This document shows positions 26,066-37,600 of a stretch of 64,000 nucleotides of DNA, piece by piece. How positions within the stretch are numbered: position 1 is the stretch's first letter; the number at the start of each line of letters is the position of its first letter. The DNA is from Paraspadella gotoi (taxonomy: Eukaryota; Chaetognatha): NCBI GenBank assembly GCA_051294375.1, contig CM119265.1, positions 16,436,005 to 16,500,004 on the forward strand, written 5' to 3'. The position numbers and the translations under genes were made by a program. The notes under the pieces are model-generated. The model did no database searches. It was not told the DNA's origin and worked only from the letters and a program-made list of their open reading frames with translations.

Positions 26066-28961
26066 TAATTTGTTTTCACTGTTTGGTGAGTTTCGTTGAG
26101 GAGTTTAGACAAAACAATCCTGAGGACGAAAGAAACAACATCAGGCAGAATGTGCGCGTTGCTTCGTGTCAGCCTTCTTCAATCCAGCGACCATCTCAGT
26201 TTTTTAATGCGGAGAGGTGACCCCCTAATCTTTTGACCTAAGAGGCGCGATATCAGGAGTGACTTTGACCGCGTCGACCCGCGCCACGCCGGGCACCTGC
26301 GGCCTCGCCTATGCCCGCCCTCTACCCGATTTATGACTCGGAGTCTCCAGGTGAATTCGTTCTCTTCCGGTTTAATCCTTTTTTTTTCTTTTGTTGTTTT
26401 TTGGCTAAAAAAAGTGATAAAGCCGAAGGCTGAGCTTAAGTTATAGAAAAATCCTTGTTTTTGTGGGAGCAACTCGAAGACATAGTTCGAAATCGACCAG
26501 AAAGAGTCAATGACATCTTCGGCTACTCAACAGCGTAAAATAGAAAACGATTTACGCTGACCTTGACAAAATCATCCCTTTAAATTCTTCTTTATCATCG
26601 CAATAAAATTGTAAGACTGAGGCAGGTCACGCAAAATGTTTGGAAAAAAGCTATCTCAATAGAAGCGGTACGATTCTGCAATAAATCTTCGCCAAGAACC
26701 ATTTTCTTTGTGTTCTCGACTGTTATCATGTCAACATTTTACTCAACTGATTTATTAAACTTCGTTACGTATGAGTCGATCGCCGACTCTCTGCCAGAAG
26801 TCTTTTTTTTTTCTTTTTCCGCTTTGGTTATCTTTTTGCCACCAACGTTTTGCGATGTGCATACAACCCCTTTGGTTCCAGCTTTTCTGCCCTGATCCGG
26901 GGCTTCGCTCCATCGCCCCAACCGCTGAGCCAATGGGGAAAGAATTTATTTCCATTCGAATGCGAAGCGACGCCTACCACGCCCCTTTCGAGTCTTGCAT
27001 CACTTCCGGTTCAGTTTCCGGGTCGAGTCCCTCAATGGTCGACGCCACTTTCGGGCAGCGAAAACTTCATTGGAAGTCTTTTAACGCGGCTCTGAGAGTT
27101 TTCCCCACAATGAACAAATGAAAATATTTATTAAGCAATAAGAGATTTCCAGTGAAAGATATTTATTATTATATATTTTTTAAAAACTTAGACGTTTCAA
27201 AATCGTTTAGATAAATATATGTATTATGTACATAACTCCGATATTATAATTTAAAATAGGAAAATTACTTGTTCTAGGTATTCTTAAATTATACTTTATA
27301 ATTATAAAAAGTAAATATTATGTTTAATTATTAGACTTATTCAACATTTAAATCGTAGAATTGGTGCGGGATGTAAGCATTATATTCTGGAAATAGAGAG
27401 AGAGATCTATGCGGTGACTTAATAACGAATATTTGGAAAAACTTGAAGCGTGTTTTTTGTGTGATGAAAAACAGAGTAAAAAGCAATAACGGAAAAAATA
27501 ACAACAACAACTACGTATTTACATTGGCTGAAAAAAGGTCAGCCATAACAATTTATTTCAGGTCCAATAGTCGAATGGTCATTCCTGCTGACCCTTACGG
27601 GTCGCAAAGTAGAAAGACTTCGTCGTCGTCTTCGTCGTTGTATTTGTCGTCTTTGTTATCGTCGTCGTTTTTGCCTGAACTATTTGAGCTTCCAAATCTG
27701 CTTATTTTCTTTTTATTATTGTTATTCAAAAGACAAAAACAGTTCAATGACGACGACGATAAGGACGATGTGCGGAGGTAAAAGACTGAGTGGTTTCAGC
27801 AGCCACTAGCTAACCGCCCGCTGCATCGTTTATCTGCATGAACTCGGCAATATTTTAAGAGAGAGAGAGAAAATCCGAGATGTATACATATTGCATAATT
27901 ATATATGTATTAAGTATATTACCGAAATGTATAGAACGATTCTTTTGACTGTTTCGTGATGTATCGTATTTTTTAACGTCAGGGAGAATTAAAAATTATA
28001 ATTTTCACCGTTTTGATTTTACTTTTTTTAGGTATTCCTCGTCGTAATCAAACGTTTTAAACAATTTTTAGTGATAATATTTAGCGAGCGAGTCAGCTCC
28101 AACCCTCAGTGTCGGAAAACGTAGCAGCAGCAGACTTTCCCTCCGCTCGGTCGGGACCGTCTTTCCTCCTCCTCCGGCGCCGCCGCCGCCGCCAACGAAC
28201 TCGGAGCTCATCAAATATTAACGGCGTGACCGAAATCGTCATCAACGGCGCAGGAAACGGCAGAAGGGGAGGAGCGGAAATGGGGGAAGAGGAAAGATGG
28301 GGCGAAAATGAAAAAAAGTGGAATAAACTGACTTAATTAAAAAATAATAATAATAATTGGATATATTACATGTACATTGGAAAAAATTTAAGTAAATCAA
28401 AGACAAAACGTGATAAAAATGGATAGAAAACGAAATTTAAACTGATAAATTGAAGGAAAAAAGGAAAAATCGAGAATGAGTTAAGCGACGGAGATGAGAA
28501 CTGATAAGGAATTCCCCCGAGAACGTGACGATTCTTGGAGGAGGAGCCAATTCCAGAAACGAGAAAATATTCAATTATCCGGCGGAGAGAATGAAACTTC
28601 TTTTCTTTTATTAAACTGAGAAAATCGAATATTAAAATATTTCTTTTGAAAAAAAAACAAACGCGCGGTGTATCAAAACAAATTTGTATATAGCCTATAG
28701 GATAATCATTTTTCTTGAATTTGCACCCTTAAGCTTCGACCATACGACATCATAATCTCGGCCTTTGCGACGGTTAATAGACGAAGAAAAAACGATAAGG
28801 TTTCACCCGTGGGTCTCAACGACCACCCCCCCCCCACTGTTCGCCACTCCGCTTTAATCGCAACAACCGTGTATCGTTTTGATCGTCGCTATCGTCGTCG
28901 TCGCCGGCGTTTATCGAAATCGTCGCCTCCCGACTTGAGGGGAATAATAATGAATTTCGAA

Positions 28962-28969
<8 letters not shown>

Positions 28970-29013
<44 letters not shown>
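28970..29013. repeat. GA dinucleotide repeat
   Basis: Near-perfect GA repeat of about 22 units, preceded by GTGTGT. Confidence 0.9.
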
Positions 29014-29015
<2 letters not shown>

Positions 29016-29640
29016 CTTGCAAGTGTTGTAGAATTTGTCCGCAAAATTTGGAGTGAAAGTTGACAGGTCGGTGGTCAACATGTTTTGAGCGCAAAAATTT
29101 GAGAAAACAATAGAAAAGAAATGAAAAGAAAATGTTGAAGAGAAAGAAAATTAATTTTTAAGATGGGTATATAATAACAAAGAGCAAAGTTTTCCTAAAA
29201 TTTGTGTTTTAATTTTAAATAATTTTGCAATTACAAAGTTACAAAGGCAAAGTTGTCAAAATAAAGAAAATTAATGTTCATTGAGTCTTGAAGTTTAACT
29301 CTAATTTTTAATTGAGTGGGGATAATGTGTTAAAAAAAAGAGAAAATAGGTAATATATGGTTTTTTTGTTGTTGGGTAAAAGAATACAAAATAATTTTTC
29401 TTTTTTTTGTAAATTAAAAAATATGAGGGAATATTACTCTTCACCAAGCCCCCCCACAAAAAAAGAAAGCTTTTCATAAAAAAATAACAATGGAGGAAAG
29501 TTGTTTTGAAACAAAAATTTAATAAAAAAATACATGTAACTTATATTTTCTTCAGTTTAGAAAAAATTAATGCTTGTTTATTAAAAACCAAAAAAATTTA
29601 AAAAGAACAAAAAATGTTTTTGAATAATATTAAAAAAAAC

Positions 29641-29890
29641 TGGAGGATATTTGTTTTTTAAAATAAAAAAAATGGAGGAACGTTATTCTTTAAATAAAAA
29701 AAATGGAGGACAGTTGCTCTTTAAAATTAGAGAAAAATGTAGGAAAGTTGTTTTGTAAAATGAAAAAATGGAGGACAGTTTCTCTTTAAAGTTAAAGAAA
29801 AATGTAGAAAAGTTGTTCTGTAAAATTAAAAAATGGAGGACGGTTGCTCTTTAAAATTAAAGAAAAATGGAGGAAAGTTGTTCTTCGAAT
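29641..29890. repeat. Minisatellite with dimeric ~65-bp unit
   Basis: Alternating sub-units of about 34 bp (GGAGGACAGTTGCTCTTTAA type) and about 31 bp (GTAGGAAAGTTGTTCTGTAA type) form a higher-order repeat of about 65 bp, present about three times. Looser copies extend left to about 29490. The organisation resembles a young satellite block. Confidence 0.8.
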
Positions 29891-31944
29891 AGAAAACAAA
29901 CCAATGAGTCGCGATGAAAGGAAGATTCGTGCGCAGATGAGGAGGAGGGTGAGGAGGAAGAGGATGGAGGAGGCGCGGAGGAAGAAGAGGATGAAGATGA
30001 TGAGGAAAGGAAATCAATATGCACGCCGACTTGCACCTTCTATCTTCATAAATGGTTATTTCCTCAGCTACCTGCACACTCGCATGATCCAGCGCGGGTG
30101 AATAATGCGCTTTCGATGGATCTTATCTCTTATCCTCCGAGTTGGGATTCGAATGCTTATATTGACATAATTATAATAAACAAGGATTAACCACGACTGG
30201 CACAACCCCCTAAAATAGAAGTAGGAATAAATCCCTCTCTCAATTGGGAGTTGGCAAATAATAACTGCTAATTTTTTAGTAGTCGTTTTAACTTTCAAGT
30301 TTCCCTTCGACTTAACCGAATTATAAATATTACGGGATGGAGGATTGTCCTTCGAGTTGGAAGTTCCTTTGAGGATATTTCTCCATTCCATTTGTTTAGA
30401 CGAGATATAATTTTTAAGAAAAAGAAAATTTACTCAGTACCGACTGCTTTTTGTGATTTGATTTCCCTCGAGCACCATCCGTCTGGCTCGTTCATGCCGA
30501 TATCTCTTAATTATTTAGAGACCAATATATTGCACGTTTTTCTTTGAAGACTGACTTGGACGTTCTTTGTCGATTTAGAGATTGACCAGATTAAATATCG
30601 TTGGATCATCAAAAAGGAAGACTACCGAAAACCAATGACATAAAATTCACATTCACTGCTCACACTCAGTCGCCAGTGGAAACTGCAGGCATAATCTAAG
30701 TCTTCGCGAGGACTCGATAAAACTCCCAAAACGACCCGACTACTACTATTAGTTGAAACATTTTACATCGCAACGCTCAGCGCCACACCCACCCCCCCCC
30801 CCGTTTTCTCAGACGAAACGTTCCCGACGACGAAAGAAATCACATTCGAAACGACGCCGAAGAAAACGACGATGACGACGTGGAAGAAAAAAACCCCATC
30901 CACGAATCGGCAGCCAAAACGCAGCAGCCGTCATCGCCTTTCGTCTTCCTCCTCATTCGCTTCCCGTTGGAATCAGTCGCGCGACATCCTCGGCGCGATC
31001 ACGTGACTAGACAACGCGGCGCGCGCGCGTCTTTCTCCCCCGTGTTTTTTTCTCGCGCGCGAGCGAAGGACGCAGCGGTAGCGGCTGCTGCCTTCAAGAG
31101 ACTAGGATGTATCTAAAAAAAAGTCGGGCGTGGGGGTGGAATTGAAAGATGGGAAAACCCCGGTAGTGGTGGTAAAGGGGAAGGCTGTAATGGAGCGCGT
31201 GCGAGGCGCATCCGGTTCGGAGAAGACGAGGCCCTCGACCAATCACGGCGAAGAAATGGAGAAACGGAGAAAAAACCATGAATGGGAAGAAGTTAAACGA
31301 AGAACCAGAAAAAAAAATCACGTTGGAGGGATTAATACGAGCATTTAAAGAATGACTAACATTACTTAAAGTTAACAAACAGGAGGAAAATCAGTAGTCA
31401 AAAGGCAGCTCTTTGATTTTTTTTTCAGGATTACGATCATTGCCATTGTTCTTTTGAAAAAAAAACGATGGCGCCGGTTGGTTTATTTAACGTTAGAGGA
31501 CGACGATAGAAAATCAAAAGGCCTAAAAGGGAACAAGAGGCAATCCATCAAATGCTAAGCGTAAGATCAATCCAAAATAACATTTAAGATAAATGCGAAT
31601 CTTATGCGCCTTCATTTTTTTCTGTTTTAGTTTATTTTGTTCATAAAAGTAAAACAAAAAGGAACATAGAAGTCAAATTAACTGAATATGACCCGAATTC
31701 GCTTTAAGTAAACTAGCGAAACTATCTGTCCTGGTAGGAATAAAAACCGTATTGTGCCCAAAACGTTTATTTAAATGACATCAAAAACCATACATGCTCT
31801 GAAAATTCTACTTAGTAACAAAAATCAGAGCACGCGCATAAAGCTTGACGTGAAAAAGCCACAAACGGAAGCAATAATGAAAGCGAAATGCACTGTAGCG
31901 ATGCTTAATTATCAAATGCAAAAGGAAGAAAAGTCTACCAAAGA

Positions 31945-34227
31945 ACAAGGTGACACACGACCACCCACCGCTAGAAAAAAATCGTCATATGCAAACCTTT
32001 GAAGATTTTTTTCATCTGAAATTTTTTTTTGTAGTAAAAGCCAAAGTCATTTATGGCAGTGATTTCTATTGAGGAATTCAGCAAAAAAACCACTTTTTGC
32101 CATATTGCTAGAATATTTACAACAATATTGCTTAAATTTGAATACTAAGACAAAGAGGGCTGGACTACGGATTAATTCAAGTCATCTGCTGCATTTTCTA
32201 ATCAAGAATAAATACCATATTTGCTACTTTTAATAAAAAAAATTATGTCCATTTTTGTCCATTTTGACTTTTGTCTTGACATTTGAACGTCAAGATAGTT
32301 GAAGAAAAATTTTTTACTCCGGATTTCGGGTCCTTCTTATTTTCTTTACCTCTGAGTTGGTTCATTTGACATTGATAATCTATTGTTTGTCTATGAATTA
32401 ATTTTTAAATTGACTAGTGAAAAACTTACATTTTTATATTTTATTACAATTTGTTAAACGAAAATACTTCAAAATGTCCACAATTCTAATCAAATATTCC
32501 CTATCAACGGTGCTTCTAGTACCTAAAAAATTAGGGTAAAAAATTTAATACTTTTGCTGCAAAAAAATTTTTAAGCTTACTTTAAATTTGTGAAGGATTT
32601 TGTGAGGAGCGTTTTATTTGAACTAAAGCTCGATTTTTGACTTATTTTAAGTTTTAATAGATGAGAAACACACTAAAATGGAAAAAATTAAAAAAACCGC
32701 TTCTTTTAATGAAAGGGAAGCGTCAGTAAATTAATTCCCCTCAATCGACAGGTTTTTGCGAAAAAATTTCGCAAATTCTGTCGATTTTTTAAATCTGCTA
32801 GGCAACCAAACTTTGAATAAAATCATACGCTACCCATTATTTTTTTAATTACAATACATTTTAAAGATTTTTATACATCTAGTATGATATAAATCCAAAA
32901 TGAGTGAGAATGAGAAAAAAGAGAAGAAGAGAGAGCATGGGTGAAAAAAAGTTCAGGGAGAAGAGAAATAGTGAAAAGAAATTAATATATGGGAGAGGGG
33001 GGAGAACGAGAACAATTAAGAAGAAAAGAAAAGATAAGAAAGAAGGAAAAGAGAAATCAGAGAGGGAGAGAAAAGCAGAGATAGAGAGGAAGGAAAATAA
33101 AGGTAAAGGAGAAAGAAGGGATGACACAGAGAAATATGAGGACAGAAAAGTCGGAGAAAAGGGAGAGAAAGATAGAGAGAAAGAGAGAAAAAAGAGAGGG
33201 ACAGAGAGAAGATTAAAGAGAGAAAAAAATAGTGGAAAAAATGGAAAAAGTTACAAAATATAGTGTGCGTTTTTTTGCCTAATATCTAAAAAACACGATA
33301 GATCTGACGAGCAAATTAATCTTTAAAAAGTTGCCCTTACCATAAAAAATCGTTTTAGTTTCATCTTAATAAGGGCAGATACCATAAATAGAATTATTAA
33401 CGTAAAAGAAATTATGTCTTACCGTATTTTGAAAGCATAGAAATTCTCCCAGTGAGTTCTATGTTATAAGGAGAAGATAACTATAGCCAACCGTTTTTTT
33501 AAATAAAGCGTGTGTTATATTAATCAGTGGAAAAAAATAATTAATAGTTATATAAGTTTCAATTTCATTGTTGAAAATACCCGTATAGAAATCACTGCCT
33601 TATATTTTCTAATTTCATATTGATTGGTTATGATTTGACTTGGCAATGAGCGGAGAAAAGTTGCCTTAAAAATTCCTCTTTTCATTTTAAAACACTCAAA
33701 TTTTTTTTTTTCAATATTTTTGTTTAACTTTCTGAGTATTTTTTAAAGAACTTTTACATAAAAAAATATCTTCTGAAAGCTCTTGGAAATTTGAAGAGAA
33801 TGACTTATTTAAGAATATTGTAACATAAAAATAAGCTTAACCAGCTTTTTGGTTTTTCGGTGAGAATTGTTGATTTATAGCTGAATAAACTAATTTTTAT
33901 ATTACAGTATTATTAATTACGCCATTATCTTCATTTTGTAAGAGCTTTCAGAAGATATTAATATTAATACCTTTTTATATAAATTTTTAAAAAAGTCTAG
34001 AAAATTAAACAAAAAGATTAAGAAAAAAATTTTAAGTTTAAAAATGAACAATTTTTAAAGCAACTTTTCTCCGCTCAATGCCAAGTCAAATCATAACCAA
34101 TCAATATGAAATTAGAATATATAAATGACTGGTTTTTACTACAAAAAATTTTCAGATTAAAAAAATCTTCAAAGGTTAGCAAAATGACGATTTTTTTCTA
34201 GCGGCGGGTTGTCGTGTGTCACCTTGT
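31945..34227. mobile_element. Foldback element of ~730 bp interrupted by a second element
   Basis: The outer ends are inverted repeats: ACAAGGTGACACACGAC at 31945-31961 and its reverse complement ending at 34227. The right arm runs from about 34035 to 34227. The matching left arm is split, with its outer part at 31945-32054 and its inner part at about 33600-33710. Between the halves lies another inverted-repeat element (32055-33599) flanked by TTAT. Removing it restores an element of about 730 bp with arms near 190 bp. No transposase frame is present, so it looks like a non-autonomous DNA element. The family was not identified. Confidence 0.8.
32055..33599. mobile_element. Inner inverted-repeat element with TTAT target duplication
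   Basis: The ends are a perfect 15-bp inverted repeat, GGCAGTGATTTCTAT at 32055-32069 and its complement at 33585-33599. The sequence TTAT flanks both sides (32051-32054 and 33600-33603), while the undisturbed opposite arm of the host element shows a continuous sequence there. The interior is AT-rich with a purine-rich block at 32904-33263 and no recognisable transposase, so the 1,545-bp element is presumably non-autonomous. The superfamily is not assigned. Confidence 0.75.
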
Positions 34228-34608
34228 AAAATACATCACTTTGACAGCAGGTGGAAGATAAAAAAAGGCTACATACAAAACAATTTTAAGAAAATTAATC
34301 GCATAATAAGGTCAAAACTATTGAGTTCCCTTGTATAACTCAGGTAAAAATATCCGCAAAAGAGCGGTTAAATATCAAAATAATTCATTTTTAACCGAAC
34401 AAAATCTGTTGGGTTAACAATACACGAAGTTTGGCAGTTACCGAGTTGCGTAACGGAATCTGACTAGGAAGAGATACAAGGACAAAAACTGAATTTCAGT
34501 TAATAAAAACATGATTTGTTTGGTCAACCAAAACAAAAGACTAGGAGAAAAGCTGGAAAACTGGAGAAATTAAAGAGATGGCCAGTGACAGATGAATATA
34601 TTAGATGC

Positions 34609-37600
34609 TCAGCACTGTATGTGGAGATCGATGAGGAGACTGGCGGCACCAATGAGTTCCATTTCGTTGTTCGTCAATCTGACGGAACGGAGCCCAGGCA
34701 TCAAGGAGTTGATCGGCGCCGTGAATTGGGCGATTCGATCGTCCTTTCCCAAATCTTGCTCGTAAACCTAATCAGCGTATTTACGAAGTAAAAATACGCA
34801 TAAAATGTGAGTAATATTAAACTGAATAATATTAATTAATTAATTAATATTAAATGAAACTTACCTCAAAATGGAGACAGGCCACATCAGGCATTTTAAT
34901 GAGAAATTCGAATTCTTCCTCCCACACGGGATTAAAACCTGCATGACGGAAATAACAGATAACATTCTGGATAGTTGATAACAGTCTTGATTGAAAGCTT
35001 GCAGGGACCTGCTTTGTTATTATTTAGAAAGAGGACCAACATAGGCTGCCCAAAGTAAGTGGCAAATTAGCTTATTTAATATTTATTAAATAAATGTAAA
35101 ATTTTCATATTGGTGGTACCAATTTCATGTATCAAGACGCAAGAGAACTTAGTCTCTCCGCTCAACCACTGACCGTTATCCTTGACGACTTTTGTTTGTT
35201 TCTTCTGCTCGTCCTCCGGAATTCCCAGAATCTCGATTTTCACGTAACAATCGGCGTCGCTGCTATCGACGTCGGGAAACTGGAAGCCGCTCAACAGTTT
35301 GAGCCGTAACGTTTTCGAGGTTTTCTGAGAAAGATTCAAAGCGGCGAATGAAAGATGATCTTTGGGAGATGTGCAAGATCGCGTTCTCAAACTCAGCTGC
35401 TTACTTTGAGATCTTCCTCGTCGCACGGGTTGAAGGATGAAGCGCCGGCTCGGAGATAGTCCGGTTTGAGGACGAAGCCGCATCCGCCATTTTGATTTCG
35501 AAAGAATCTGTTGTTGGCAGCCATTGCGTCGCCGCCTTAAGTTCGAAAAATGAAATTGTGATTAAGCCGCTAGACTCTCGACGCAACCAAGCTTCTCGCT
35601 CACCAGTCTGGTAGTTAAGAGCGACGATTTGAGCCCCGGAGGCCCAAGCGAGTTGGGGGTTGTAGTTGGAAGAGCCGAATTTGACACCGATTGGATAGAC
35701 CCTTGTGACGAAGTTCTTGTGGTGTTCCACGGCCTCGGCGCCGCTAATAGCCGACGAAGAATTAACAGTTAAGTTCTTTGCCCAATGCCACATAAAAATA
35801 TTAAATTAAGACTTAATTCGTTAGGAGAGAAAAGCTTCCTCTACCTCTTCTGAACGAGTCCTTCAAGCTTGGAACTCTTCAACGATGACATCTCACAGGG
35901 AAGCTTGGACTTATAATCCTCAAAACTATTGAAATGAATTCCGCTCAGCGTGACCAAATCTGAAAGACTTTTCGCTATCTTGATTTTCTTTTTTTCCTTC
36001 TTTCCATCCGCTTGATCCTGAACAAGGAAGAAATCATTACTTGGATCAAGTTCATTTATCAATTAGTCGTGAGGCCAACGTGGTTTCCTCAATAGTTCAT
36101 CTTCTAGTATTATTTCGGACACCGAATTTTTTATTGGCAAAATTAAAAGAAGCGTTATATTTCTATTACGAGAGACCTGCGGAGAATCGCCGGCTGCTTT
36201 GGCGGGATCCTCGTACTCGTCGAAGTCGGGTTCGACTTCTCCGTCGCCCTCTGCGTCGCGAGGAAGCTTCTTCGCCTGAAACAAAAGTGAGAGTCCATCG
36301 TCTTTAGATTACTCAGTTAAACAAAACGACACGAACGACTTTCTATCAATAATTAAATTAAGAATCAAAACAAAATCAGAGATCTAGCTAACGACCTGGT
36401 TTTTGTTTACAAATCGAGGCAGCACGGGGTAAAACTTATATTACATAATTGAATGACGCTTGTTGGTACACCAAACAATTTGGGTTGATTAGGACTCGCC
36501 AAGCAAAAAAAGGGTTCAGAGCTTCCAGGAAATCCGGCAGATTTGTTAAATTAGGGCGAATATGATCTGGTTATCGATAAAGATGGATAAATTCTTAAAT
36601 CAATGCGTAAAGGCCACTACAAACGCCGATGGTCAAATAAAAATGCTCGCCTACTCGAACCTCTACTTCCGACATCGGGATGTGAGGTAACTTTTTCGCC
36701 TGAGAAAGAGCGACAAAGTCGATTTCTTACTTTTAAGGAACTTTGTCAATTTTCCCCGAGACACCCAAGAATCTGGCGCCCCTTGAACGCACCTTAACAA
36801 CGAATTTGTTCCGCAACGTATGGGGCGATGGTAACGGAGCAGAAATATCGGAAAGAACGAAAAGCTGTTCGCCCAAAACTTCCTTGAGAATTTCGGCCAT
36901 ACGATTTTGAAAGGGAATCGAGCAATGATTCTCTGCAAGGGAAATTCGCCTCGGTAATTAATTATTCACTATTCAGATATCCGGCTTAAAATTTTCCAGT
37001 CTAAGCTTTACCGATGGAAATAATGACGGGGCACTCGGAGGCTTTGAAGCCGTACTCCTTGATTGTCTTAACCACGTCGAGGAAGAGGATTTTGGAAGTG
37101 AGTGTGTGACCGTGGTAAATGACGGGTTCGCCGTCCGCCGGTTCACCGTCCCAACAATCTAGTTCCACGCATTTGCAGGCGTCGATCAAAACGCCTAAAA
37201 TTTATTCATATTTGGACCATAAACGACAATGTGAATGTTATGGTGGACTAAAATCCACCAACCGTTCATGAGCGGCCATTGGTGCCGGAGGCAAGTCATT
37301 AGCCTTCCAACCCAAAGGTCTGGGGTTCTAGCCCGGTGGTCGCCTAGCAGTTAAGAGGGACGGGGCACTTAACCCGCCTGTAACACTGTTACAGCCTGAT
37401 CCAAAGCTCAGAGACTGCTTATATTGAACGGTTCTGTCACTAACACATAATAATAATCAGTCTCTTCATTGGTGAGCCCGACTTCCGAACACAACAGCAA
37501 CACAACACTTTCAGGCGACATGCCTCAACCTGGCGATGCACTTTCCGCCAACAACACATCAGGCGACATTCCTCAACTTGGTGACGAACATTCCACCAAC

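Larger units (their letters stand above)
22178..27455. repeat. Large diverged inverted repeat with ~1.5-kb arms
   Basis: The left arm (22178 to about 23820) is matched in reverse complement by the right arm (about 25960-27455). Shared landmarks include ACACGCTT-CAAG at the outer ends, the stretch around CGTAGAATTGGTGCG, the block at 22560-22690 against 27040-27125, the block at 23460-23520 against 26290-26350, and CT and GA tracts at the inner ends. The arms differ by many substitutions and indels, so this is an old inverted duplication or the long terminal inverted repeats of a DNA element, not a recent assembly palindrome. No transposase was seen in the 2.1-kb spacer. The left outer end abuts the gap at 22153-22177, so the true edge there is unknown. 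Confidence 0.8.
27456..31944. other. Intergenic DNA with microsatellites, no gene recognised
   Basis: A GA repeat at 28970-29013 and a minisatellite at 29641-29890 are the clear structures. A GC-rich patch at 30960-31240 with CGCG runs and a TCACGTGA site at 31001-31008 could be a promoter or CpG-rich element, but no exon was recognised beside it. Confidence 0.5.

Noticed and set aside
32904-33263. Lys/Arg/Glu-rich 119-codon frame
   Set aside because: It is a translation of purine-rich simple sequence inside a mobile element, with no domain or splice context.
37320-37375. tRNA-like B box (GGTTCTAGCCC) and A-box-like GCCTAGCAGTTAAG suggesting a SINE
   Set aside because: The boxes are in the wrong order for a tRNA-type promoter, and the paired repeats with PBS and PPT fit an LTR element better.
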